Below, piece by piece: positions 1 through 7,300 of a stretch of DNA of 64,000 bases. The first letter of the stretch is position 1, and the number at the start of each line of letters is the position of its first letter. The position numbers and the translations under genes are program-made. The stretch covers positions 2,232,001-2,296,000 of the forward strand of contig NZ_SBHM01000007.1 of assembly GCF_004028095.1 (NCBI RefSeq), given 5' to 3'. The notes under the pieces are model-generated. The model searched no databases and had not been told where the DNA came from. It saw only the letters and a program-made list of their open reading frames with translations. The stretch comes from Paenarthrobacter ureafaciens. GTDB lineage: Bacteria; Actinomycetota; Actinomycetes; Actinomycetales; Micrococcaceae.

Positions 1-528
1 ACGCCCGTTTCTTCTTCCTCCTTCGCCTCGGCATTGAATTCGGCCCTGGGAACTGCCGACGCTTCCGCCCCTGCGGATATGTCCCGGATGCTCGCCGCCG
101 TAGGTAGTACGACGTCGGCAACGGCCCCCGCCGCACCCGTTGCCACGGGCGGGGGAGCCACAGGGGACGCCGTGGTTGCTGCAGCCAAGAAGTACATCGG
201 AGTGCCGTACGTGTGGGGAGGGACCAACCCGGCCGTCGGCATGGACTGCTCAGGATTCGTGCAGCGCGTGTTTAAGGACCTGGGTGTTGACTTGCCCCGC
301 GTGGTGAGCGACCAAATGCACAAAGGCAGTCCCGTACCCTCGCTCGCTGAAGCCAGGGCCGGGGATCTCCTGGTGAGCTATGGCGGCGAGCACATTTCCA
401 TCTATCTGGGCAATGGCAAGGCCATTGATGCTCCTGTGCCGGGCCAGACTATCCAGATCCGGGATGCGTGGGAGAAGTATTCCAACCTGACCTCCATCCG
501 CCGGATTGTTCCGTCCGGGGGTGACTGA
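1..528 (+). CDS. NlpC/P60 (C40) peptidase of the flagellar cluster, 5' end missing
   Basis: The reading frame is open from base 1, so the gene is cut by the window edge; a TTG at 34 is an internal possibility only. The C-terminal 120 residues are an NlpC/P60 domain: the motif GMDCSGF carries the catalytic Cys (codon 247-249) and GGEHISIYLGNG carries the His (codon 391-393). An Ala/Ser/Thr-rich stretch precedes the domain. Family members cut D-Glu-diamino acid bonds in peptidoglycan. Its stop overlaps the fliK start by one base, so the two are probably co-translated. A role in opening the wall for the flagellar rod, like FlgJ in other bacteria, is inferred from position only. Confidence 0.85.
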   Translation, partial: TPVSSSSFASALNSALGTADASAPADMSRMLAAVGSTTSATAPAAPVATGGGATGDAVVAAAKKYIGVPYVWGGTNPAVGMDCSGFVQRVFKDLGVDLPRVVSDQMHKGSPVPSLAEARAGDLLVSYGGEHISIYLGNGKAIDAPVPGQTIQIRDAWEKYSNLTSIRRIVPSGGD

Positions 529-1808
529 TGCAGGTGGGGTTCCTTTTTTCGGGCAGCCCGTCCGGAGTTGTTAGGCCGGGTGGTGCTTCCGGTTCTGCGC
601 AGGAGGGGTCGTCGGTTTCCGTGCAGGAGGGGCCGCCGTTGGCCCTTGGTTCCGTTGTTGCAGGGGGTTCGTCGGTGGCAATGAGCCTCCCCGCTGCCGA
701 AGGAGCGGGAGGTCCGGGGGCTTTTGGCGACATCCTCGAGCGGTTGCTCGGCCCCGCCGATGCGGACGGTACGGAGTTGTCCGACGACGGATCCGTGGCT
801 TCGGCTCAGGACCTGCAAGCCCGATTCGTGGGTTCGCTGCGTAGTGTGCCGGGCGCACGGCACACCCCGCAGCGAGGCATCGAAGTGGAGGGGACTCCTG
901 TGCCCGGGACCCCCTTGTCCGGAGTAGCTGACGTCTCAAGCCAGCCTCCTTTGGACGACTCCCTGCCTGTTAGACGGTTCCTGCCGTCCAGTGGGCAGCG
1001 ATCCGTCGAAGCAGGGAGTTCTGCGGTGATTCCTGTGCCGCATGCCGCTTCGTCGTCAGGGCTGGGAGTGGGCGGTGGGGTACCCGTTGCTTCGGTGGAG
1101 GGTAGGCCGGCGGGGAGTCACGGCGAGATGCGGGACATGGCCCGATTCGTGGGTTCGCTGCGCAGTGTGCCGAGCGCACGGCATGACCCGCAGCGAGGCA
1201 TCGAATCGGAGGGAGTTCCAGGGCAGGCAGCGACCGCGACGCCCGCCGCCGTCGTTCATCACGCGCAGGTGCAGCCGCAGGCGCAACCCGCCCAGCTCCA
1301 ACCGGCGCCGACCCAATCCGCAACCCAGCACCAAGCAACGAACCAGCCCCTTGCGCACCAGCTCACCCAACCCCTGTTCACGCTGGCCACGGCCAAGCCA
1401 GGCGAGCACGTCATGACGCTGAGGGTGTCGCCGGAGGACCTGGGCCCGCTGACTGTGCGGGCGCACATCGACGGCGGGGGTGTGAGGATCGAACTGTTCG
1501 CCGCGGGTGATGCGGGACGTGAAGCTGTGCGCCACGTGCTCCCTGAGCTGAGGCGGGGGCTGGAGGAGATGGGAGCGAGCCTGAGCCTGTCGTCGGATGA
1601 CAGCCCCCAGACGGACCGCCGTCCCCACGACAACTCCCAGGGGCAACATCATCCCCATGACAACCCCCGCCATGTCCCGACCGGTGAAGGGCCAGCCAGT
1701 GGAAATACAGAACTCCGGGCTCCGGTCCCGCAGGGCCCACGAGAGCCGGCCCTGGATGCTTCCCGCAATCGTGGACCACAACAAACCCGCCTCGACGTCC
1801 TCGTCTGA
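528..1808 (+). CDS. fliK: Flagellar hook-length control protein FliK
   Basis: 426 residues, starting on an ATG that overlaps the previous stop. The C-terminal hook-length domain (about residues 290-350) is recognisable from the segment MTLRVSPEDLGPLTVRAHI followed by a helical HVLPELRRGLEEMG. The N-terminal two thirds is low-complexity and rich in Ser, Gly, Pro and Gln, as expected for the molecular-ruler part. FliK measures the hook and switches export specificity through FlhB. Odd: the ruler part holds two copies of a 19-residue peptide, RFVGSLRSVPxARHxPQRG, and both are encoded by a palindromic DNA repeat that also occurs outside genes (see repeats). flgD follows after 18 bases. Confidence 0.85.
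   Translation: MQVGFLFSGSPSGVVRPGGASGSAQEGSSVSVQEGPPLALGSVVAGGSSVAMSLPAAEGAGGPGAFGDILERLLGPADADGTELSDDGSVASAQDLQARFVGSLRSVPGARHTPQRGIEVEGTPVPGTPLSGVADVSSQPPLDDSLPVRRFLPSSGQRSVEAGSSAVIPVPHAASSSGLGVGGGVPVASVEGRPAGSHGEMRDMARFVGSLRSVPSARHDPQRGIESEGVPGQAATATPAAVVHHAQVQPQAQPAQLQPAPTQSATQHQATNQPLAHQLTQPLFTLATAKPGEHVMTLRVSPEDLGPLTVRAHIDGGGVRIELFAAGDAGREAVRHVLPELRRGLEEMGASLSLSSDDSPQTDRRPHDNSQGQHHPHDNPRHVPTGEGPASGNTELRAPVPQGPREPALDASRNRGPQQTRLDVLV
820..884 (+). repeat. Palindromic repeat element, copy 1 (inside fliK)
   Basis: About 65 bases, nearly identical to 1141-1205. Its core, 836-873, can form a hairpin with 16-base arms (one mismatch) around a 6-base loop. It is translated in frame as part of FliK. 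Confidence 0.85.
1141..1205 (+). repeat. Palindromic repeat element, copy 2 (inside fliK)
   Basis: Second copy, core 1157-1194. The right arm has drifted more than in copy 1, so the hairpin is weaker, but the reading frame and peptide are kept. Confidence 0.85.
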
Positions 1809-1826
1809 CGTGAAGGAGAGAACAGC

Positions 1827-2249
1827 GTGACCATCCAAGCCATACCCGGCGCGGCCCAAGCCAGCCCAGGCCAAACCGTACGCAAGCCCGTCCAGACCAT
1901 GGATTCCGAGGTCTTCATGCAACTGCTCGTGACGCAGTTGAGGTATCAGGATCCCAGCGCGCCCATGGACACCAACCAGATGATGAGCCAGTCGGTGCAG
2001 CTGTCCATGATGGAGAAGATGACGGAACTTACTGCCGGTTCCAAGGAGAGCTTCTCGTTGCAGATGCGCACGGCTGCTGCCCAGATCATCGGAACCACCG
2101 TGGATTACGCGCTCGCCGACGGAACCAAGGGCTCCGGCACGGCCACGTCCGTGTCCTTTGCCGAGGGCATCCCACTGGTCAGCATCGGCGACAGGAAAGT
2201 CCCGCTGGACAGCATCACAGGCATTACCACCGGACCATCAGCCGCGTAA
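1827..2249 (+). CDS. flgD: Flagellar hook capping protein FlgD
   Basis: 140 residues from a GTG at 1827, with GAAGGAGAG a few bases upstream. The N-terminal FlgD signature is clear: residues around 25-60 read MDSEVFMQLLVTQLRYQDP and then DTNQMMSQSVQLSMMEKM. It is shorter than enterobacterial FlgD because the C-terminal Tudor/Fn3-like part is largely absent, as in many Gram-positives. FlgD caps the growing hook and lets FlgE subunits assemble. It sits between fliK and flgE in the same operon. Confidence 0.93.
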   Translation: MTIQAIPGAAQASPGQTVRKPVQTMDSEVFMQLLVTQLRYQDPSAPMDTNQMMSQSVQLSMMEKMTELTAGSKESFSLQMRTAAAQIIGTTVDYALADGTKGSGTATSVSFAEGIPLVSIGDRKVPLDSITGITTGPSAA

Positions 2250-2288
2250 GCGCACACAACAAACAGACCACCGAAGAAAGGCAACACC

Positions 2289-3461
2289 ATGCTCCGTTCG
2301 CTGTACTCCGGAATTTCCGGCCTCCGTGCCCACCAGACCATGCTCGACGTCACCGGCAACAACATCGCCAACGTCAACACCACGGGGTTCAAGTCTTCCT
2401 CGGCCCAGTTCCAGGACACCCTTTCACAGATGGCCCAGGGCGCGGCTGCTCCACAGGGGGACAGCGGTGGCTCCAATCCTGCCCAGGTGGGGCTCGGCGT
2501 CAGGGTTGCCGGCGTAAGCACCAACTTCGGCCAGGGTTCATCGCAGAGCACCGGCCGCGGCACCGACCTGATGATTTCGGGCGAGGGTTTCTTCGTCACG
2601 GAGAAAGGGACCCGGCAGTTCTACACGCGTGCGGGCAACTTCCAGCTCGACGCCGGGGGCCGCTTGGTGAGTCCCGACGGCGGCATCCTCCAAGGCTGGT
2701 CCGCCACCAACGGAGCGGTGAACCTGGGCGCTGCCACGGGGCCCATTACCCTGGCTCCGAACGCTACCGCTGCGGCTGTGGCAACAACCCGCGCAGCGCT
2801 TGCTGGAAACCTGCCATCTGATGCAGCCGTGGGTACCGCTGTGGAGCGCCAGATCAGGGTGTTCGACGGCAACGGGGCAGAACGGGCGCTCAACATCACC
2901 TTCAGCCGCACGAACACCGGGTGGAGCGTAGCCGGAGCGGACGCCAACGGAGCCAACGGCTCGGGCGCGCTCACGTTCGCGAATGGAACACTGACCTCGG
3001 GCGGAACACTCAACGTTGGCGGGATTACCGTGGACCTTGGCGCCGTCACCGGCTTCGCTCAGATGGACACGGTCACCGTCACCGGCCAGAACGGTGCCGA
3101 AGCGGGAAAGCTGGAGTCCTTCACCCTGGCCGCTGACGGCTCTGTGGTGGGCGCGTTCAGCAACGGCAGCACCCAGGTCCTCGCCCAGGTGGCCCTTGCC
3201 AAGTTCACCAATGCCGAGGGCCTGGAGAAGGCCGGCGGCTCAACGTACGTCGCAACGGCCAACTCGGGGGCTGCACAGCTCGGCGTCCCGGGTGATGCGG
3301 GACTGGGTTCGCTGAGCTCCGGTTCCCTCGAGATGTCCAACGTGGATCTGTCCCAGGAATTCACCAACCTGATCGTGGCCCAGCGCGGCTTCCAAGCGAA
3401 TGCCCGCATCATCACCACCTCGGATGAGGTCCTGCAGGAACTGGGCAACCTCAAGCGCTGA
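2289..3461 (+). CDS. flgE: Flagellar hook protein FlgE
   Basis: 390 residues. The N-terminus has the rod/hook family signature: LRSLYSGISGLRAHQ followed by LDVTGNNIANVNTTGFK. The C-terminus has the matching helical block ending NLIVAQRGFQANARIITT and then DEVLQELGNL. The middle is Gly/Ala/Thr-rich, as in surface domains D1/D2. It forms the universal joint between rod and filament. GAAAGG lies just upstream of the ATG. It is the last plus-strand gene before the reversed HipBA module. Confidence 0.95.
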   Translation: MLRSLYSGISGLRAHQTMLDVTGNNIANVNTTGFKSSSAQFQDTLSQMAQGAAAPQGDSGGSNPAQVGLGVRVAGVSTNFGQGSSQSTGRGTDLMISGEGFFVTEKGTRQFYTRAGNFQLDAGGRLVSPDGGILQGWSATNGAVNLGAATGPITLAPNATAAAVATTRAALAGNLPSDAAVGTAVERQIRVFDGNGAERALNITFSRTNTGWSVAGADANGANGSGALTFANGTLTSGGTLNVGGITVDLGAVTGFAQMDTVTVTGQNGAEAGKLESFTLAADGSVVGAFSNGSTQVLAQVALAKFTNAEGLEKAGGSTYVATANSGAAQLGVPGDAGLGSLSSGSLEMSNVDLSQEFTNLIVAQRGFQANARIITTSDEVLQELGNLKR

Positions 3462-3496
3462 TTGCCCGGAGACGTCTCCTGAAGAAGAGAGAGGCC

Positions 3497-3528
3497 GCCC
3501 GGGCTGCAAAGACCATCGGAGCCCGGGC
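3497..3528. terminator. Hairpin between convergent flgE and hipA
   Basis: GCCCGGGCT (3497-3505) pairs with AGCCCGGGC (3520-3528) around a 14-base loop. There is only a weak T-rich tail (CCCTTT). It could stop transcription from either side. Confidence 0.5.
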
Positions 3529-3563
3529 CGTCCCTTTAGCATCGGCTGCTTCGCCGGCATACG

Positions 3564-4838
3564 TCAGGGGGTGACCGGCGCTTGGCCGGCAATGGCGCGG
3601 CGGGCCGTTCCGCCGTTTAGCAAGTCACCGGCTCGTGCTGTAACGAGTTCTCCCAGGAACCCGATCTCTTCCCGGGCGGGCACCGTGGCAGCAGCTCTTT
3701 CGACCGACTCCAGCACGGCGATCGCCGTCGCCTGCGCATCTCCCGCCTCCATGCCCCACGCCACACCTTCGCGTACCACATGCTCCAACGTGAGGTGGTT
3801 GAGCCTGGACTGACCACCCACAACGTGGCCCGCGTTATTGCTCGGGGCATAGAGGAGCAAAGTGGGGGCAAGGTCGTACAGCGGGGCCAGCTCCAGTTCG
3901 CCTCCATCCCTGATGAGCATCGAATAGTTCTTGGAGTGCGCGTCCCCATTGCCGATTACGAGATTGAAAGTAACGGACCGCAGCAGCGTGCGCCGGAATT
4001 CCCGGTCGTCGCGGGTGTGCGGTCCCGCAGCCTTCGCGAGCTGGGTCAGTCGGGACGGCGGTGCGGTGGAGGTTTCGTACTTGGAGGTGCTGGCCAGGGC
4101 CAACGCCTGGGTGAAATCTTCCTGGTGCAGCCGATCGCCGTCCGGAGTGCGGTCGTACCGGGTTACGACGATTGCCTCGCGGGATCCGAACGTCTCCACA
4201 TGAGCCTTTGCGGCCGGCAAGCCCGCCGCAGCCGCAACCTTCAAAGCCCAGTCCTCGGCGGCTATCAGATGCGGAACAGGGGAATCCAGCGGTTCCGGCT
4301 TGATGATGTGGGTGGATACGGTCCCGCGGGCCGGCCATGCCCAGCCGTTCCCGCGCCGGCTCAGCAGCACCTTGGACTGAATACCTCCCAGCGAAGCGGT
4401 GATCGCGAAGTCTTCGGGCAGGTCCCAAGTAGGCAGTGCCTCAACGACGCGGACGACCTCATCGGCGGACATCAGTTGGGAGTCAACGGGGGCGTCCGGG
4501 GTCATACCCGATGGGAGTGCTTGGACTGCACCGGCGCAATCGGCACCCAGAATGGCGAGCAGCCCCAGGACGTCCGGGGTCGACAATCCGTTCTGCGCAG
4601 CGATATGCGAACGGACCTGCCCCTCCGGCAAGAGCCCGTCAAAGTAGTTGTATACCGCGGGCCCGTCGATCTTCTTGCGGTCTATCGGCAGCGACAATGA
4701 AAGCAGAATAGAGGCGGCGCCGTACTCGGCAATGACGTCCGGATCGTAGCGGAATGACATCCTCAGGCCAGACCCGGTGAGGACGCCGATGTGCCTTCCG
4801 TGCAGGAGTACTTCCAGGCTCGTGTTCCGCGGGCTCAC
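3564..4838 (-). CDS. hipA: HipA-family serine/threonine kinase toxin
   Basis: 424 residues. The N-terminal HipA subdomain (about 1-110) is followed by the kinase-like domain, with the catalytic-loop motif NGDAHSKNYS near residue 300 and a YDLAP motif shortly after. HipA kinases phosphorylate targets such as glutamyl-tRNA synthetase and induce growth arrest; the target here is unknown. The start overlaps the stop of the upstream XRE gene by 4 bases (ATGA), the usual hipBA order. The pair points against the surrounding flagellar operon, which suggests a later insertion. Confidence 0.88.
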   Translation of the reverse strand: MSPRNTSLEVLLHGRHIGVLTGSGLRMSFRYDPDVIAEYGAASILLSLSLPIDRKKIDGPAVYNYFDGLLPEGQVRSHIAAQNGLSTPDVLGLLAILGADCAGAVQALPSGMTPDAPVDSQLMSADEVVRVVEALPTWDLPEDFAITASLGGIQSKVLLSRRGNGWAWPARGTVSTHIIKPEPLDSPVPHLIAAEDWALKVAAAAGLPAAKAHVETFGSREAIVVTRYDRTPDGDRLHQEDFTQALALASTSKYETSTAPPSRLTQLAKAAGPHTRDDREFRRTLLRSVTFNLVIGNGDAHSKNYSMLIRDGGELELAPLYDLAPTLLLYAPSNNAGHVVGGQSRLNHLTLEHVVREGVAWGMEAGDAQATAIAVLESVERAAATVPAREEIGFLGELVTARAGDLLNGGTARRAIAGQAPVTP

Positions 4839-5083
4839 GGCTTAACCTGCAGCTTCGAGAACCGGGGGACCAAAGCGACATCGCGGCCCAGTACGCGGAT
4901 GGCTTCCATAGCGAGGACGACCGAGACTGCTTCGCCGTGCTCAAGCCTCACAATGGTGCGCCGCGCAGTTCCCAGACGATCCGCAAGCTCCTGCTGGGTA
5001 ATGCCCGCCTCCCTTCGGGCACCGCTGATAGCCCGCCCCAGCGAGGCGGCATCAACGGCCCGGTAAAACGGAGTTTGCGACAT
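4835..5083 (-). CDS. hipB: HipB-like XRE-family antitoxin/repressor
   Basis: 82 residues with a helix-turn-helix in the middle: AGITQQELADRLGTARRTI. The size and place before hipA fit HipB, which binds HipA and represses the operon. The start is ATG at 5083, 6 bases after a good -10 box (TATGAT on the minus strand, 5090-5095), so the mRNA is probably leaderless. Two matching palindromes lie upstream and the nearer one reaches the -35 region, which fits autoregulation. Confidence 0.88.
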   Translation of the reverse strand: MSQTPFYRAVDAASLGRAISGARREAGITQQELADRLGTARRTIVRLEHGEAVSVVLAMEAIRVLGRDVALVPRFSKLQVKP

Positions 5084-5089
5084 ATATTG

Positions 5090-5095
5090 ATCATA
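5090..5095 (-). promoter_or_regulatory. -10 box of the hipBA promoter
   Basis: TATGAT on the minus strand, 6 bases before the hipB ATG, implying a leaderless transcript. No strong -35 is visible; the expected place overlaps operator 1. Confidence 0.6.
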
Positions 5096-5113
5096 CGCAC
5101 CAAGTCCCTAATT

Positions 5114-5131
5114 TGCGCCAGATATGGCACA
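5114..5131. promoter_or_regulatory. hipBA operator 1
   Basis: TGCGCCAGATATGGCACA, an 18-base imperfect palindrome that differs from operator 2 at only two positions and lies over the expected -35 of the hipB promoter. Predicted HipB binding site. Confidence 0.7.
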
Positions 5132-5150
5132 TTTCTCAAAGAGGCACGAT

Positions 5151-5168
5151 TGTGCCAAATATGGCACA
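5151..5168. promoter_or_regulatory. hipBA operator 2
   Basis: TGTGCCAAATATGGCACA, with 7-base arms TGTGCCA/TGGCACA. The start-to-start distance to operator 1 is 37 bases, about 3.5 helical turns. A third, overlapping inverted repeat (GGCAC, GTGCC) lies at 5143-5156. Confidence 0.7.
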
Positions 5169-5290
5169 CGTCGGCCCGCGTCCGTCCTTCATCCAACAGA
5201 CAGGGCAGGTTTAGCTGGGACCCCTAACGCCACGCCGGTCCCGGCCGACAGTAGGAGGTACAACCACCCCAAGCCAAAGCAGAACAGCAC

Positions 5291-5602
5291 ATGATCGTCG
5301 TGACCCGCCTCAACGGCACCCGCTTCGCCGTGAATCCGGACATTCTTGAACGGATCCACGAGAGTCCGGACACTCATTTGGTGACTCTCGACGGCGCCGC
5401 CTACGTTGTGCGGGAATCGCTGGTCGAAGTGGTGGAGCTGATCGCGGAATACCGGGCGACCGTGCTGCGCCGGGCGCAGGACCTTCCGCGGGTGACAGGC
5501 TACCCGTTGAGCCTGGTGCCGCCGCCCAAAGCGGACGACGCGGACGAGTCGGACGAAGCAGAAGAACCGGAACACCCCAACCACCCCCGAAACGGAAGGT
5601 AG
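5291..5602 (+). CDS. flbD: FlbD-family flagellar protein
   Basis: 103 residues. The first 70 match the small FlbD family: IVVTRLNGTRFAVNPD followed by IHESPDTHLVTLDG. A charged, proline-containing tail follows. FlbD proteins sit next to motA in many Gram-positive flagellar clusters; their exact role is unclear, and this family is not the Caulobacter regulator of the same name. No Shine-Dalgarno sequence is close to the ATG; an AGGAGGT at 5253-5259 is 31 bases away. The gene restarts the plus-strand flagellar order after HipBA. Confidence 0.85.
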   Translation: MIVVTRLNGTRFAVNPDILERIHESPDTHLVTLDGAAYVVRESLVEVVELIAEYRATVLRRAQDLPRVTGYPLSLVPPPKADDADESDEAEEPEHPNHPRNGR

Positions 5603-5606
5603 CCCC

Positions 5607-6419
5607 GTGACTATCATCGGCCTGCTGCTCGCCTTTGCCTCAGTGGTGGTCATGGTCACCTTGGAGCACGCAAACCTGACGTCATTGCTCCTTCCCGCAC
5701 CCATGGTTTTGGTCTTTGGTGCGACCATCGCCGTGGGCCTGGCCGGCAATACGCTCCCGGATGTCATCAGCTCGTTCAAGCAGGTGCCCAAAGTCTTCAT
5801 GGGCAAGCCGGCCAAGGCCAGTGCGAGCATCGACGAGTTGGTCCGGTTGGCGGAGAAAGCCCGGAGCGACGGCTTGTTGTCCTTGGAGGAAGAAGCCAAC
5901 AACGCCAAGGATCCGTTCCTGGCCCGTTCCCTCCAGAACATCGCCGACGGAACGGACGCCGATGAGCTTCGGTTCCTCATGGAGGACGAAATCGATACCC
6001 GGATGCGCGCGGACCATGTGGCCTCCAAGTTCTTCGCTGCCTTGGGCGGATACGCACCTACGATCGGCATCATCGGCACTGTGGTCTCGCTGACCCACGT
6101 GCTGGAGAACCTGTCCTCCCCGGACCATCTGGGTCCAATGATCGCCGCGGCCTTCGTTGCCACCCTCTGGGGCCTGCTGTCGGCGAACTTCATCTGGCTC
6201 CCGATCAGCGCCAAGCTCAAGCGTCTTTCTGAGCTGGAAGTGGAACGGATGAACCTCGTGATGGAGGGCTTGCTCGCAGTACAAAGCGGGACCCAGCCGT
6301 TGCTCCTGGCGGAGCGGCTGCGGGCCATGGTCCCGGCCGATCCCAAGGCCAAGAACGCCAGGAACAAGGCGGACGACGGCGGCAGGGCCGGCAAGCTGAC
6401 GACGTCCAGGGCCGCATGA
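5607..6419 (+). CDS. motA: Flagellar stator protein MotA
   Basis: 270 residues from GTG 5607, with GGAAGG upstream. Four membrane segments are visible, two near the N-terminus and two around residues 145-200, where the segment GGYAPTIGIIGTVVSL carries the conserved prolines and glycines of the MotA/TolQ/ExbB proton channel. The cytoplasmic loop between them holds the charged torque residues. MotA pairs with MotB as the stator; motB overlaps its stop by 4 bases. Confidence 0.95.
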   Translation: MTIIGLLLAFASVVVMVTLEHANLTSLLLPAPMVLVFGATIAVGLAGNTLPDVISSFKQVPKVFMGKPAKASASIDELVRLAEKARSDGLLSLEEEANNAKDPFLARSLQNIADGTDADELRFLMEDEIDTRMRADHVASKFFAALGGYAPTIGIIGTVVSLTHVLENLSSPDHLGPMIAAAFVATLWGLLSANFIWLPISAKLKRLSELEVERMNLVMEGLLAVQSGTQPLLLAERLRAMVPADPKAKNARNKADDGGRAGKLTTSRAA

Positions 6420-7234
6420 GGTCCCGCAGGAAACGCGGTGCTCAGCCTGAAGAGCATCATGTGGACGAACGCTGGATGGCCTCCTACATGGACATGGTCA
6501 CAGTACTCATGTGCATGTTCATCGTGCTCTTCGCCATGTCATCGGTAGACCAGATCAAATTCGAGAAGCTTCGCAATTCGCTGGCCACGGGTTTCGGAAC
6601 CGAGATCAGCCAGAAGGTGGATACCGCCAGTGGAGTGGTGGTGCCGGGCGAATTGGCCACGGCCAACGGTGAAGGTTTCTCACCCCTTGACCTGGCCACG
6701 GAGGAAGTCAATAAGCTCACTGCCCTGCAGGGCGCCATGCAGAACCAGCTGCAAGCGCAAGGCCTGGACCAGAATGTGGAGTTCGTGGTGGGGGAGCGGG
6801 GCCTGACCGTGAAGCTGGTTGGTTCCCAGACCTTCTTCCAACCTGACATGCCGGACCTCACCCCCAAAGCGCTGAAGATCCTCAACGCCATCGCTCCCAC
6901 CGTGGTTGGCTCAGGCCTTGAGGTGATGGTTGAGGGCCACGCAGCCAAGGGCTATACCGCTTACGCTTCGACGTGGGAACTGTCCGCAGCAAGGTCGGTC
7001 AACGTCTTGAGGTACTTCGTGGACCAATCCGGTATGCCGCCCGGCCGGATAGGTGCCGTGGCCTTTGGCGCCGCCCGGCAGGTCACGGATGATTCCACGG
7101 AGGAACTGATGGAACTCAACCGGCGGGTGGACGTAGTGCTGGTTTCCGACCGGCCGGAAGACATCCGTTCCCTCATTCCGCAGGCAATCGAAGCCCAAAC
7201 CCAGGACACCGCTGCTGCGGCCAAGGCGAAGTAG
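6416..7234 (+). CDS. motB: Flagellar stator protein MotB
   Basis: 272 residues. One membrane segment near residues 24-43 contains the proton-carrying aspartate, D26, in SYMDMVTVLMCMF. The C-terminal OmpA-like peptidoglycan-binding domain (about 140-250) is marked by LEVMVEGHAA and ELNRRVDVVL. MotB anchors the stator to the wall. It overlaps motA by 4 bases and is followed by fliM after 66 bases. A fliL gene, common at this place, is absent. Confidence 0.95.
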   Translation: MRSRRKRGAQPEEHHVDERWMASYMDMVTVLMCMFIVLFAMSSVDQIKFEKLRNSLATGFGTEISQKVDTASGVVVPGELATANGEGFSPLDLATEEVNKLTALQGAMQNQLQAQGLDQNVEFVVGERGLTVKLVGSQTFFQPDMPDLTPKALKILNAIAPTVVGSGLEVMVEGHAAKGYTAYASTWELSAARSVNVLRYFVDQSGMPPGRIGAVAFGAARQVTDDSTEELMELNRRVDVVLVSDRPEDIRSLIPQAIEAQTQDTAAAAKAK

Positions 7235-7300
7235 CCAACGCCGGATAACGGAGAGTAAAACAGCCTTACGCCCGCTTCATCTTGGTCGATAGTCCCGTCC

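Noticed and set aside
5189..6460. A 423-codon open frame on the minus strand opposite flbD and motA
   Set aside because: It covers two recognisable flagellar genes, has no domain and no ribosome-binding site that fits.
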